Shown here: piece after piece, positions 33,460-42,393 of the stretch
Numbering within the stretch: the stretch's first letter is position 1
Layout of the letters: each line of letters begins with the position of its first letter
Assembly: GCA_945863115.1 (NCBI GenBank)
Contig: CAMAYZ010000007.1
Span: forward strand, 1 to 64,000
DNA length: 64,000 nucleotides
Reading direction: 5' to 3'
Origin: Bifidobacterium breve
GTDB taxonomy: Bacteria > Actinomycetota > Actinomycetes > Nanopelagicales > Nanopelagicaceae
Notes under the pieces: model-generated
Databases searched by the model: none
What the model was told of the DNA's origin: nothing
The model's input: the letters and a program-made list of their open reading frames with translations, nothing else
Made by a program: the position numbers and the translations under genes

Positions 33460-35046
33460 CTACTTAAGTTCAGAAAGATTTACCTTCCAGATTGGATGGT
33501 CTTGAACACCCTTTACTGACTTGTTAGCAACAAGAATTGCTGCTGGCTGAACTAGAGGAATAAGTGGACTGCGCTTATTCATTTCCTTCTGCCATGATGT
33601 AAAGAGAGCTGCGCGCTTCTTAGGATCAGTTGCTGTAGCTGCCTTTGTTTGAAGGTCAGTAATTACAGCATCTTGTCCAGCGACCCAACCCATACGTAGA
33701 CCAACCTTTGTACCTGGGCTAAAGCTTTCGGTGTAGTTGGTTGAATCTGGCCAGTCTGGACCCCAGAGCCATAGACCCATCTCTTCTTTATTTTCGCGGT
33801 AAATTGGTAGTGAAACCGCAATTGGTGCGCCGGCAAGCTTGGTCTTGAAACCAATTGCACGTAGATCTTCATCTACAAGTGCTGCAAGTGAACCGAAGCT
33901 GAGGCCGTTAACTGCGCCGCCATCTCCCCAGTATCCGATTGAAACTGGTGTGTCTTTGATTCCACAAGCATCAAATGCTGCCTTTGCACGAGCTGTATCT
34001 TGCTTGATTGCATCCTTCTGAGTTAATGCACCAGAGAAGAAGCTTGGGATAATTCCAGGAGCTTGGATTGCGCCAAGACCTGCGTAGCGAACTATCTTGT
34101 TGTAGTTGATTCCATAACGAGCTGCTTCTACGCACTTTGGATCAGCAGTGAACTTTGTTGCTCCAGAGAATGTGCTGTTCGCACTTAGGTAGAAGAAGAA
34201 GACGTTTGAAGCCTTACCTGTAACAACATTTACCTTGCTGCCAACACCTGATGCTTGATCTGGTGAAAGGTCAACTGCGATAGATGAAGTTCCCTTAATA
34301 ACGTTTAGACGTTGAACGTTTACAGGAACGTTTCTGACAATAATCTTGTCATATCCTGCTGGGTTTGCGCCCCAGTACTTAGCATTCTTCTCTAGAACAA
34401 CTTCAGTTGTTAGGTTGAATGACTTCAATACGTAAGGTCCGCTACCAACTGACTTAGTCTTTAGGAAATCAAGAGCCTTGTCTGTTTCCTTTGCGTCAGC
34501 CGCATCAGAACCACCGTTAGCTTTTACAACCTTGCTGTTCAAGATTCCAAGAGCTGGTGATGTAACGATTGCTAATACTTGTGGTGTCGCCTTCTCAGTT
34601 GTCAGAACTGCAGTCGATGCATTTGGAGCAGAAACTGTAATTCCGTTCATTAGTGAAGAAGGGTTGCCCTTAACGTTCTTCAAACGGTTAAGTGAGAAGA
34701 CTACGTCTGCAGAAGTTACCTTTGTGCCATCAGCAAACTTTGCCTTTGGATCAATTGTGAAAGTAAATTCGGTTGCTGCAGCGTTAACTGTCCACTTTGA
34801 TGCGATACCAGGAACTGGTGTTGAAGCATCTCCACCCTTGTATGTAACAAGTGTTTCGTAAAGTGTACGGTTAATCATGTTTCCGGTTTGCTCGAATGAA
34901 CGAGCAGGATCTGTTGATGTCAACTGGAATACAGTCTCAACAGTAAGATTCTTAGTCGCAGCATTTGCTGGCAATGCAACAAGGCCAGCAGTTACTACTG
35001 CTGTAGATAGTGCAATGCTGGCAATACTTTTAAAGTTCAACTTCAT
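33460..35046 (-). CDS. Oligopeptide/dipeptide ABC transporter, solute-binding protein (DppA/OppA type)
   Basis: 528 residues. A signal peptide (MKLNFKSIASIALSTAVVTAGLVALPANA) is followed by an SBP family 5 domain: LTSTDPARSFEQTGNMINRTLYETLVTYKG, FADGTKVTSADVVFSLNRL near 105, and LWGPDWPDSTNYTESFSPG near 422, the usual late motif of peptide-binding proteins. There is no lipobox Cys, so it may be free or sortase-independent on the surface. It starts at ATG 35046 behind AAAGG. The 223 bases upstream hold AT-rich repeats. Confidence 0.94.
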   Translation of the reverse strand: MKLNFKSIASIALSTAVVTAGLVALPANAATKNLTVETVFQLTSTDPARSFEQTGNMINRTLYETLVTYKGGDASTPVPGIASKWTVNAAATEFTFTIDPKAKFADGTKVTSADVVFSLNRLKNVKGNPSSLMNGITVSAPNASTAVLTTEKATPQVLAIVTSPALGILNSKVVKANGGSDAADAKETDKALDFLKTKSVGSGPYVLKSFNLTTEVVLEKNAKYWGANPAGYDKIIVRNVPVNVQRLNVIKGTSSIAVDLSPDQASGVGSKVNVVTGKASNVFFFYLSANSTFSGATKFTADPKCVEAARYGINYNKIVRYAGLGAIQAPGIIPSFFSGALTQKDAIKQDTARAKAAFDACGIKDTPVSIGYWGDGGAVNGLSFGSLAALVDEDLRAIGFKTKLAGAPIAVSLPIYRENKEEMGLWLWGPDWPDSTNYTESFSPGTKVGLRMGWVAGQDAVITDLQTKAATATDPKKRAALFTSWQKEMNKRSPLIPLVQPAAILVANKSVKGVQDHPIWKVNLSELK

Positions 35047-35269
35047 TGATAGTGCCTTTCTTTTTGCAATCGGAATCGCACATGAAAGCAGAGATTAAGC
35101 TCTACCGATATGGACGACTTTGTGGATGAAGTCTGCCTAAGTTAACAACATGAGTCAACGCAAAAATGAGAAATTTTCTACCTTATTGTGCGTAAATAGT
35201 GCGAATCTCGAACAAAAAATGATTACATTTTGTTATATAAAATTTTGTTACAAACTACCCGCAGGTAAA
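35047..35269 (-). promoter_or_regulatory. AT-rich control region upstream of the DppA-type gene
   Basis: A 223-base gap, the longest untranslated stretch between co-oriented genes here. ATTTTGTTA occurs twice, at 35227-35235 and 35242-35250 (15-base period), and a dyad AAAATG-ATTA-CATTTT spans 35216-35231. A second short palindrome AGAAATTTTCT is at 35170-35180. These suit a regulator site or weak terminator between the M24 peptidase gene and the transporter, but no motif is diagnostic. Confidence 0.4.
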
Positions 35270-36403
35270 TCAGTTCGCGACTAAATCAGTTGGATGCTGG
35301 TTAATTTTTCGGCCGCCAGTTTCCTCAACAACAATAATGTCCTCAACTCTAACTCCGACTTTGCCGGGCCAGAAAACTGAAGGCTCAATTGTGAAGGTCA
35401 TACCAACTTCCAGAGGCGTGTGATCTTCTTCAGAGATGAATGGGAACTCGTGGACATCTAAACCGATGCAGTGTCCGGTGCGGTGTCTAAACCAATCGCC
35501 ATAACCACCTTCAACGATTACATCACGAGTTGCTTTATGAACCTGTGATGCCGGAACACCAGGTGCAACAGCAGCGATTCCAGCAGCTTGTGCTGCCATC
35601 ACCAATTCATAAACCTTTTGATATTCACCAGAAGGGTCGCCAACAAAAACGGTTCGACCAAAGTCAGCGCAGTAACCATTGATAACAGATCCGAAGTCAA
35701 AGGAGACTCCCATGCCGCCAACAATTGGATTGCTGCTTCTACGATCTGAAGCGTCACGATTATTTTTAGGACCCATTGACCAGACCGCGGTATCGAATGA
35801 TTCAGTTTTTGATCCACGTTCATTCATCTGGAAATTAACTTCAGTCTTTAAATCAAGTTCGGTAACACCGATATTTACGCGACCTTCAACCTGAGCCAAG
35901 ACTTCATCAACTAGATAACAGGCTTTAGTCATTTCAGCAATTTCTTCCGCTGACTTAATGCGACGTAGCTTGTTAACCAATTCTTCAGCGTTAACTATGG
36001 TTGCATCTGGAAATACTTGCATGATGTGCATGATGGTTTCGCCCCAAGTTCTGGAACTTACCGCAATCTTTTTTACCTTGCCGAAGCTCTCGGCAACCTT
36101 TTTAAACTTCGCATGAGCATCATCTAGTTCGCTGACAGTTGTGGTGTTTGGATCAACACCATTTGGGGAGTCGAATTCCACAATCATCCGAGGAAGCACG
36201 AATTTCGGGTCATGCTTTGGATGCAAAAATGCCCCTGCAACCCAATGGTGGGTATATTGAACATTTCCAAATGTAACTACGCGACGTTCGGTGCCGGTTA
36301 AATAATCTAGATCGGCAGAATGCTTTGGAAGGAAGACAAGGTCTACGCCTTCTGCTTCCATAAGCGCATAAAGCTTGGTCCGGCGCTCTTTGTAATCAAA
36401 CAT
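35270..36403 (-). CDS. M24-family metallopeptidase (Xaa-Pro dipeptidase/creatinase-like)
   Basis: 377 residues: an N-terminal creatinase-like domain followed by the pita-bread catalytic domain. Metal ligands in order are D in SFDFGS and D in CADFGRT (near 220-232), H in RTGHCIGLDVHE (near 300), E in FTIEPS and E in VRVEDI. All five are present, so it should be active. Family members are Xaa-Pro dipeptidases/aminopeptidases, or amidinohydrolases such as creatinase. Location between a peptidase and a peptide importer favours hydrolysis of imported proline peptides. The start overlaps the NTF2-like gene by one base. Confidence 0.9.
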   Translation of the reverse strand: MFDYKERRTKLYALMEAEGVDLVFLPKHSADLDYLTGTERRVVTFGNVQYTHHWVAGAFLHPKHDPKFVLPRMIVEFDSPNGVDPNTTTVSELDDAHAKFKKVAESFGKVKKIAVSSRTWGETIMHIMQVFPDATIVNAEELVNKLRRIKSAEEIAEMTKACYLVDEVLAQVEGRVNIGVTELDLKTEVNFQMNERGSKTESFDTAVWSMGPKNNRDASDRRSSNPIVGGMGVSFDFGSVINGYCADFGRTVFVGDPSGEYQKVYELVMAAQAAGIAAVAPGVPASQVHKATRDVIVEGGYGDWFRHRTGHCIGLDVHEFPFISEEDHTPLEVGMTFTIEPSVFWPGKVGVRVEDIIVVEETGGRKINQHPTDLVAN

Positions 36404-36795
36404 TAGAGTGGAAGTTCATCTTCGTGGTTATGGATTATCTGCCAGCCCACTGGGAATTTTTGCCAGATACCAGTATTTCGAACTTCACGAGTTGGTGAAG
36501 ACCCATTCTTGTAAACCACTTTGAAATAATGGCGAGCAATTGCAAAGTCACCATGAATTGAAATTACTGGATCAGTAGCGTCGATTCGTTCTACTTGTGG
36601 CGCGTTTGGATCGGTCGGGCGGCGGCCACGAACTTCATTTAGTCCCTTGATGCCGAAGGCCATATCGCGCTCGGTCGAATCCCAAACGGTGCAATCTTCG
36701 TTAATGAATACGTCAATCTTTGGTCGGTTCTTTTCAATAAATCCTTCATACATGGTGAGAACACCATTCCAGATATATTCTTGATCAGCATTCAT
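36403..36795 (-). CDS. NTF2-like/SnoaL-like small protein
   Basis: 130 residues: IWNGVLTMYEGFIEKNRPKIDVFINEDCTVWDSTERDM, ATDPVISIHGDFAIARHYFKVVYKN, then NTGIWQKFPVGWQIIHNHED, matching the fold of SnoaL/NTF2 calcium-calmodulin-kinase-association-like proteins. The role is unknown. It starts at ATG 36795 behind AAGGAG and overlaps the M24 gene start by one base, so it is co-translated with the peptidase. Confidence 0.8.
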   Translation of the reverse strand: MNADQEYIWNGVLTMYEGFIEKNRPKIDVFINEDCTVWDSTERDMAFGIKGLNEVRGRRPTDPNAPQVERIDATDPVISIHGDFAIARHYFKVVYKNGSSPTREVRNTGIWQKFPVGWQIIHNHEDELPL

Positions 36796-36806
36796 TTTAT
36801 TCTCCT

Positions 36807-38504
36807 TTATATTTTGAGGGTTGATAAATTCTTTGCTTTTTCAATCGATGCAATTTCACTTGCATCATCTAAGTATTCAAAGCGCAGAAGCGAGAGCGGC
36901 ACATTTCCATTTAGCCAGAGGTAGTCATGGAATTCCTTCATGTCGAAATCCTTATTGTTTGCGCGTTGTTTTGAAACCGCATCGGAGAAGAGCTTGATTA
37001 TCTGGGTCTTACCAATTTGGTAGGTAAGTGCTTGACCCGGGCAAGAGGAGAAGAAAACTGCTTCTTCGTAGGCAGTTCCATGGTCCATTGGGACTTTACG
37101 CTCTAAATAGGCAGTTGCAGTTGGAATATCAATCTCGCCAGTTGCTAAAGCAACATCAACGATTACTCGCATCGCACGTAACTTCATGAAGTTATACATA
37201 ACTGTCTTTGAATGGACTGCATCGTCAAATAGACCGGCAGCCAAGAGAAGTTCTTCATTATAGAAAGCGATTCCTTCATTCACGCCAGAGTCATAATAAT
37301 GTCTACGTAATTTACATTCGTGGCGCCATGAAATTGCCAGTTGTTGGTAGTGCGCACCTTCGTGAACAATTCCAGCTCTGGTATCGCGAGCATTTGCTGC
37401 ATAGAAATATGGCAGTTTGTCATGGGGTGTTGGGACATATGAATATCCATCTTCATCAACTCGGGATTGTCCAGTTAAATCATCAGTAACACCAAGCCAC
37501 TTGATTGGTGCCAGATATGTTGGAAGTGGCGCAGTTAGATAGTGCTTCAAAGAGTTTGGTTGAGAAAGAATTCCCTCGTTCTCATAGAAGTCTCTTACTT
37601 GCACTTCTGCTTTCGCTTCATTTGCAACCTGTTCGACATCCGTTTTAGGAATTGGCGGAACTGCAACTTTGCGATACTTATTGGCAGTTAAATGCTCGAG
37701 CGTGACTGCTCGATCCCATTCGATTTCGCCAATCAGACGGAGCTCGGCGGTAGAAAATGGAACCAATGCAATGTTATTGAAGAACCACTCGTATTTCTCT
37801 TTACCGATTGCCTTGATTGGCTTCATTGAACTTAAGTTCTTCTTTAGCCACTCTCTAAATTCGATAAAGGCAGCAATCGCAGGTTCGGCCGCACTCTTTA
37901 ACTCTGCGGCAAGGTTGGCATCTACTAATTTCCCAAGTTCACTTACAGTCGTAGAAACTTGCTCTTCAATGTTTTCGAGTAATTCAATTGCGACTGTGGC
38001 ATATGGCCCAACCGAGTTGCCCTCTAAATTACTACGACCATTATCTAAAATTTCTTTGGTATTTCCCAAGATAAATATCGCTTCTTTTACTTCCTTGGCA
38101 GTAATTTTTAATGGAAGAAGTAGGTCAAATAGAACACCAATTGTTTGATCTATATAGAAGCGAGGTTGTTCCTGCCAGATCTTTATATGGTCGAGCTCCC
38201 AATAAACTCTGTGGATTGCGCTACCGATTAATTGATAATCAATCCAGCTAGCTTTATCAACCTTCAATGAAGCAGATGTTCCAACATCAATTGATTTCCA
38301 GCGACTCTCAAAGTTCTTAATCTCAGTGCGATATTTTGTGACATCACTCGGTGCCCAAGCTGGTTTCCAATTAGCTACTCGCTCAAGTCGAGGAATGTCA
38401 TCATGCGATCTTGGTTGTTGCAAGGTTCGCCAATTCCAGAAATCTGAACCAAGTTTCTCGATTTCGATAGCTAAACTCATCGCTCCCCCAATATCGGCAT
38501 TCAC
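36807..38504 (-). CDS. DUF885-family metallopeptidase-like protein
   Basis: 565 residues of the DUF885 family, related to thermolysin-like/M3-like gluzincins. The zinc-site motif is VHEGAHYQQLAISWR near 385-399, with HE..H, and the C-terminal third holds DYLWLNGNVPLSLLRFEY. Family proteins are poorly characterised secreted or cytosolic peptidases. No signal peptide is seen, so cytosolic processing of imported peptides is likely. ATG 38480 (with GGGGGAG upstream) is an alternative start. It is the first gene of the peptide block. Confidence 0.87.
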   Translation of the reverse strand: MNADIGGAMSLAIEIEKLGSDFWNWRTLQQPRSHDDIPRLERVANWKPAWAPSDVTKYRTEIKNFESRWKSIDVGTSASLKVDKASWIDYQLIGSAIHRVYWELDHIKIWQEQPRFYIDQTIGVLFDLLLPLKITAKEVKEAIFILGNTKEILDNGRSNLEGNSVGPYATVAIELLENIEEQVSTTVSELGKLVDANLAAELKSAAEPAIAAFIEFREWLKKNLSSMKPIKAIGKEKYEWFFNNIALVPFSTAELRLIGEIEWDRAVTLEHLTANKYRKVAVPPIPKTDVEQVANEAKAEVQVRDFYENEGILSQPNSLKHYLTAPLPTYLAPIKWLGVTDDLTGQSRVDEDGYSYVPTPHDKLPYFYAANARDTRAGIVHEGAHYQQLAISWRHECKLRRHYYDSGVNEGIAFYNEELLLAAGLFDDAVHSKTVMYNFMKLRAMRVIVDVALATGEIDIPTATAYLERKVPMDHGTAYEEAVFFSSCPGQALTYQIGKTQIIKLFSDAVSKQRANNKDFDMKEFHDYLWLNGNVPLSLLRFEYLDDASEIASIEKAKNLSTLKI

Positions 38505-38583
38505 TGATTCCGAAATACTAGTTCAAAATTCTTAACTTAAAAAGGGTCTACAAATAGAAATTGGCTTGCGCAATGCGAACAAT

Positions 38584-39663
38584 TTAGTATGGAAGAACTT
38601 TCTTTGGCTTGCCCTGCTTGTATTGATTTAGCCATTCCAATTCAACGCCAAGAGTTGTTGCTGCGCTTAACACCCAGTTAGGGTTTCGGAGAAATTCGCG
38701 ACCCAACATAACTGCATCCGCTTTTCCAGATTCAACAATCTCTTGCGCAAATTTTGGATCAGTTATTACACCAACCGCACAGGTCAACATCTTGCTTGCA
38801 GCTTTAACATCTTCGCTAAATCGAACTTGATAGCCAGGTGCAACTGGATAAGTGATGTCGGATTTGATTCCACCAGATGAGCAGTCAATTAAATCAACGC
38901 CCAATGGAAGTAGAACATTCGCAAGTGCGCTGTTCTCGCTAGTGTCCCAACCGCCGTCAATCCAGTCATGTGAAGAGGTTCGCAAAAAGAGCGGCATACC
39001 TTCTGGAATAACACTTCTGATTGCTTCTACGACTTCGAGTAAGAAACGAATTCGATTATCAAACGAGCCACCGTATTCATCGCCTCTCTTATTTGAAATA
39101 GGTGAGAAGAAAGAGTGAATTAAATAGCCATGAGCGCCGTGTATTTCAATGACGTCAAAGCCAGCTTTTACTGCACGAAGCGCAGCGTTTCTATAATCTT
39201 CAATTATTGATTTGATATCTTCTTTAGTAACCGCTCTTGGTGTTGGTAATTTTCCAAATGCAATTTCACTTGGTGCAACTGCCTGCCAGCCGCCCTCTGC
39301 CGGTGAAACATAATCTTGACCCTGCCACGGTGCTGTAGTTGAACCCTTCTGGCCGGCATGCCAGAGTTGAATTCCAATTTTCGAACCTTGCTCGTGAACA
39401 AAATTAACTATTGGCTTCCATGCAGCAACTTGTTCGTCGTTCCAGATTCCGGTGTCGCGAAGGGTTGATCTAGCAGAGGGAGAAATTCCGGAGGCCTCGG
39501 TCATTACTAAGCCAACTTTGCCCATTGCATATTTACCCAGATGAATCAGGTGCCAATTATTAGGCAGGCCATCCACCGCAGAGTATTGGCACATGGGTGA
39601 GAGCCAGATCCGATTAGGGATTACTAGGTCTCTTATTTTTATTTCGTCAAAAATACTTGGCAT
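38584..39663 (-). CDS. Old-yellow-enzyme NADH:flavin oxidoreductase (YqjM type), copy 2
   Basis: About 359 residues, paralogous to the protein at 24453. MPSIFDEIKIRDLVIPNRIWLSPMCQYSAVDG, HAGQKGSTTAPW, EIHGAHGYLIHSFFSPISNKRGDEYGG and FLRTSSHDWIDGGW are conserved OYE blocks. A TTG two codons earlier (39669) is open, but TACGAT lies six bases before ATG 39663, so the ATG is preferred and no RBS is needed. It is divergent from the MPI-like gene and shares the palindromic operator region with it. Confidence 0.93.
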   Translation of the reverse strand: MPSIFDEIKIRDLVIPNRIWLSPMCQYSAVDGLPNNWHLIHLGKYAMGKVGLVMTEASGISPSARSTLRDTGIWNDEQVAAWKPIVNFVHEQGSKIGIQLWHAGQKGSTTAPWQGQDYVSPAEGGWQAVAPSEIAFGKLPTPRAVTKEDIKSIIEDYRNAALRAVKAGFDVIEIHGAHGYLIHSFFSPISNKRGDEYGGSFDNRIRFLLEVVEAIRSVIPEGMPLFLRTSSHDWIDGGWDTSENSALANVLLPLGVDLIDCSSGGIKSDITYPVAPGYQVRFSEDVKAASKMLTCAVGVITDPKFAQEIVESGKADAVMLGREFLRNPNWVLSAATTLGVELEWLNQYKQGKPKKVLPY

Positions 39664-39669
39664 TTGCAA

Positions 39670-39675
39670 ATCGTA
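39670..39675 (-). promoter_or_regulatory. -10 element of the leaderless promoter of the second OYE gene
   Basis: Minus-strand TACGAT, followed by TTGCAA and then ATG 39663, with the spacing seen in several other genes here. It overlaps the palindrome at 39671-39686. Confidence 0.55.
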
Positions 39676-39686
39676 TATCTATACGA
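39671..39686. promoter_or_regulatory. Palindromic operator between divergent genes
   Basis: TCGTATA-TC-TATACGA is a perfect 7-base inverted repeat in the 51-base gap between the second OYE gene and the MPI-like gene. It overlaps the -10 of the OYE gene, so binding would block its transcription. A TetR, GntR or MarR-type repressor is the usual kind of binder; no such gene is adjacent. Confidence 0.6.
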
Positions 39687-39702
39687 CTAGAAAATATATG
39701 GA

Positions 39703-39708
39703 TATTGT
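39703..39708 (+). promoter_or_regulatory. -10 element of the leaderless promoter of the MPI-like gene
   Basis: TATTGT, six bases (ATGGAT), then ATG 39715. It lies 17 bases right of the palindrome, so the same regulator could affect this promoter. Confidence 0.45.
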
Positions 39709-39714
39709 ATGGAT

Positions 39715-40311
39715 ATGGAAAATTCTTTAAACGCAGGTAGTTGGGTTACTAAAGTTGCAGATGAGCTTGCAAGAGTGTTGCAGCCCACAGTTAATTTAGA
39801 TTGGGAGATTAAAACTCCAGACTTAGATTGGACACAATCTCAGACCGCGATTCACACAATGCGGGCCTGTCTTGAATATTCATATCAGGTTGTTGGAAAA
39901 CGAATTGATACTTATCAACCAGTGCTCTTTGAGAAAAAAGAAAAAGCTACGCCTCCTGAATACTTACCGATGATTGCAACAGCAGCCAGGGTCCTTGAGA
40001 AAGTTGTAAAAGACGCAGATCCAAGTGATCGCGCTTGGCATGCATATGGCATTTCTGATGCAGTTGGATTCGCAGCGATGGGAGTCGTAGAAGTAAGTGT
40101 TCATACCTACGATCTTGCAAAGGGTTTTGGGATTGATTTTGTTCCTAATAATGAAGCAGCGGAATTTGCAATCAATCGAATCTTCTCTGGAACCACTGAA
40201 TATCCAGCTCATAAATCACAAGGTGAACTATTACTCTGGCTTGCAGGAAGAATTGAATTATCTGGTGTTGCCAGACGATCAGGCTGGAAATGGAATGGCG
40301 TTCCTAGATAA
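39715..40311 (+). CDS. Mycothiol-type maleylpyruvate-isomerase/DinB-fold protein
   Basis: About 198 residues. The four-helix-bundle DinB-like N-domain runs from SWVTKVADELARVLQP to IHTMRACLEYSYQVVGKRIDTYQP, and the C-part has AAMGVVEVSVHTYDLAKGFGIDF followed by SGTTEYP and GELLLWLAGRIELSGV, as in TIGR03083-like mycothiol-dependent proteins. It likely acts as a mycothiol S-transferase or isomerase. ATG 39709 is in frame two codons earlier, but ATG 39715 fits the leaderless spacing. It is divergent from the OYE gene and probably shares its regulator. Confidence 0.78.
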   Translation: MENSLNAGSWVTKVADELARVLQPTVNLDWEIKTPDLDWTQSQTAIHTMRACLEYSYQVVGKRIDTYQPVLFEKKEKATPPEYLPMIATAARVLEKVVKDADPSDRAWHAYGISDAVGFAAMGVVEVSVHTYDLAKGFGIDFVPNNEAAEFAINRIFSGTTEYPAHKSQGELLLWLAGRIELSGVARRSGWKWNGVPR

Positions 40312-40345
40312 ATTTAGATAAATCTAGATAAGCATTAAAGATTTA

Positions 40346-41503
40346 TTAGCTTCGCCAATACTTGTGGCTGTAAGTGAAGAAGGCTGCAGATAGTCCGAGC
40401 AACGTTGCAAGTGCCACCATGAACCCATTAGTTCCGCCGATTTCCAGAATAAAACCAAGTATCGGCGGGAAAATAAATGCACCTGCCATTATTGAAATCA
40501 TCAAGACCGTTGTTGCTAGTGGAAAACCTGGTGTTTTGCGTGCGATCCAGCTTGAAGAGTTAGGGAAAATTGGACCTAAAAAGAATCCGCAAAGTGCAAG
40601 ACCTAAGCCCATGTGATCTCTGCTAATCATGGCAAATGAGAAGGGCAGAAGAGTTGCCAGGATGCCAACCAGAATTATTGTGTGCGGTTCAAGATATCTC
40701 GCGATATAGACCCCGAAGAATCGGCCAGCTGAGAAAAATAGATAGAAAAATGCACTACTTAGCGCCCCCGACTCTAAAGAGCCATTTGAGGTCTTGATGA
40801 TTGTTGGAAGCCAAGCGCCGATTGAATTTTCAAGTCCGGAATAGAAAATTACTGCCAATAAGATTATTAGTAATTGAAATTGATTCTGCTTAGTCTGTGA
40901 TTTATGTTCATATTTTTCGACTCGCCAATCAGCGCCCGTTAAAAATCTGGTAGCAACGAGGGAACATCCAATAGCAAAAACAATAATTAAAGGAATCTTC
41001 GATGACCCAAGCATTCCAATAGTGAATGGGCCCGCCAGCGCTCCAAATCCTGTCGCTGCACTAGCTAGATTCATGCGAACGTGTGACGCGTTACTACTTC
41101 TAGTAAACAGTTGTAATAGTGCAAGTCCGGTAGCACCATATCCAACGCCAGCGAAGCAACCCGCGAGTGTTAATAGAACAGCGCTATCTAAAGTAACAAC
41201 GCCAATAAATCCGATAAAGGCAATTATTATTCCGCGTCGTATGAACCAAATTAAATCCATCTTTGGGCCAAATACTTGGACCAAGATTGTTCCGATCAAT
41301 GTGTGCAGAGAAAATCCTGCCAAAACCAGTCCAGAGGTTGAGATCGATAAATTATTTCGCTCAGCTATCCACGGCAGCATCGGTCCCCAACACGTTGAGG
41401 TAAAACCCATCATCGCGAATGCGACTGCTGCACAGATAAAGCCCCGACTTGTTAGTTCGCGTTCTCCTGGTTGCGCTAACTTTTCGGTCTTATCGGTTGA
41501 CAT
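40346..41503 (-). CDS. MFS transporter
   Basis: 385 residues with about 12 hydrophobic segments, of the sugar/drug:H+ major-facilitator type. A loop between helices 2 and 3 (QVFGPKMDLIWFIRRGII) replaces the usual G-x-x-x-D-R-x-G-R motif in a degenerate form. It resembles CynX/YbfB-like or uncharacterised MFS exporters. It starts at ATG 41503, which has TAGGCT six bases upstream, a leaderless-type arrangement. It is divergent from nothing; the SDR gene on the same strand ends upstream at 41529. Confidence 0.85.
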   Translation of the reverse strand: MSTDKTEKLAQPGERELTSRGFICAAVAFAMMGFTSTCWGPMLPWIAERNNLSISTSGLVLAGFSLHTLIGTILVQVFGPKMDLIWFIRRGIIIAFIGFIGVVTLDSAVLLTLAGCFAGVGYGATGLALLQLFTRSSNASHVRMNLASAATGFGALAGPFTIGMLGSSKIPLIIVFAIGCSLVATRFLTGADWRVEKYEHKSQTKQNQFQLLIILLAVIFYSGLENSIGAWLPTIIKTSNGSLESGALSSAFFYLFFSAGRFFGVYIARYLEPHTIILVGILATLLPFSFAMISRDHMGLGLALCGFFLGPIFPNSSSWIARKTPGFPLATTVLMISIMAGAFIFPPILGFILEIGGTNGFMVALATLLGLSAAFFTYSHKYWRS

Positions 41504-41509
41504 CTTCGT

Positions 41510-41515
41510 AGCCTA
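41510..41515 (-). promoter_or_regulatory. -10 element of a leaderless MFS gene promoter
   Basis: Minus-strand TAGGCT, six bases (ACGAAG), then ATG 41503. It lies between the SDR stop (41529) and the transporter, so the MFS gene has its own promoter. Confidence 0.5.
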
Positions 41516-41528
41516 GACTTTTTGAGAG

Positions 41529-42329
41529 TTATTTCCCAGGAAGAATTACCGGAACTTGGATACTTAATCCCCCATCAATGGCAATTGATTGCCCGGTAAT
41601 AAAGGCAGATTCGGCGGAGACTAAGAAAACTGCTAAATCTCCAACTTCCGAACTTTTAGCAATTCTTCCCAATGGGTGTCCAGCTCCCCAATCAGACAGC
41701 ACTTCTTCAACGCTCTTTTCGCCGCGATGCATGTCTGCTGATGTCCGCAACATTGGGGTGTCGACTGAACCAGGCAGAATGGCGTTTACTCTTACATTAT
41801 CAATTGCAAGATCAATTGCCGATGCTCTAGTTAAGGAATTGATTGCACCTTTAGATGCCGCATAGGCAACAACAGTTTTCTGGCTCATTAGTGATTGAAC
41901 AGATGAAATGTTTACTATCGAACCTGATTTTTGGGCAATCATTATTGGGGCAACATGTTTTGCGGTTAAAAACATGGATTTAACATTCACATTAAAAGTT
42001 TTATCCCAAATTTCTTCAGTAGTGTCGACAACGCTGCCATAAGTCTGGATGCCGGCACAATTTATTAAGCCGTCTATTCGGCCATAAGTTTCTTGAACTT
42101 TTGAAACCGCATCTTTTACTTGAGCTTCATTACTGACATCCACTAAGTGCGAAGAGAATCTTGATTCTAATTTTGAATACTTCGATGCTTGGTTTTTTAG
42201 CGATGAACCATCTAAATCGAAGGACACTACTGTTGCATTGGCGTCCACGAATTTTTGGACACAACCTTCGCCAATACCCTTCGCCCCACCTGTAACGATT
42301 ACTACTTTCCCGCTTAAATCGATGCCCAT
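41529..42329 (-). CDS. Short-chain dehydrogenase/reductase
   Basis: About 266 residues: TGGAKGIGEG near residue 12, NCAG near 88, ISSVQSLMSQ near 140 and YAASK near 155, ending GQSIAIDGGLSIQV. It is a separate SDR branch from those at 2132 and 15548. The frame continues to 42377, but ATG 42329 has GGAG seven bases upstream, and the longer form would add a poorly conserved 16 residues. It is divergent from glcD. Substrate unknown. Confidence 0.88.
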   Translation of the reverse strand: MGIDLSGKVVIVTGGAKGIGEGCVQKFVDANATVVSFDLDGSSLKNQASKYSKLESRFSSHLVDVSNEAQVKDAVSKVQETYGRIDGLINCAGIQTYGSVVDTTEEIWDKTFNVNVKSMFLTAKHVAPIMIAQKSGSIVNISSVQSLMSQKTVVAYAASKGAINSLTRASAIDLAIDNVRVNAILPGSVDTPMLRTSADMHRGEKSVEEVLSDWGAGHPLGRIAKSSEVGDLAVFLVSAESAFITGQSIAIDGGLSIQVPVILPGK

Positions 42330-42381
42330 TTTTACTCCATTAGATTGAAACCCAAGATGAATCAAAGGATAAGGCATTTAG

Positions 42382-42387
42382 TATGAT
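42382..42387 (+). promoter_or_regulatory. -10 element of the leaderless glcD-like promoter
   Basis: TATGAT, six bases (TGCCAA), then ATG 42394; the G at -12 side (AGTATGAT) gives an extended -10. No Shine-Dalgarno sequence is present. Confidence 0.58.
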
Positions 42388-42393
42388 TGCCAA

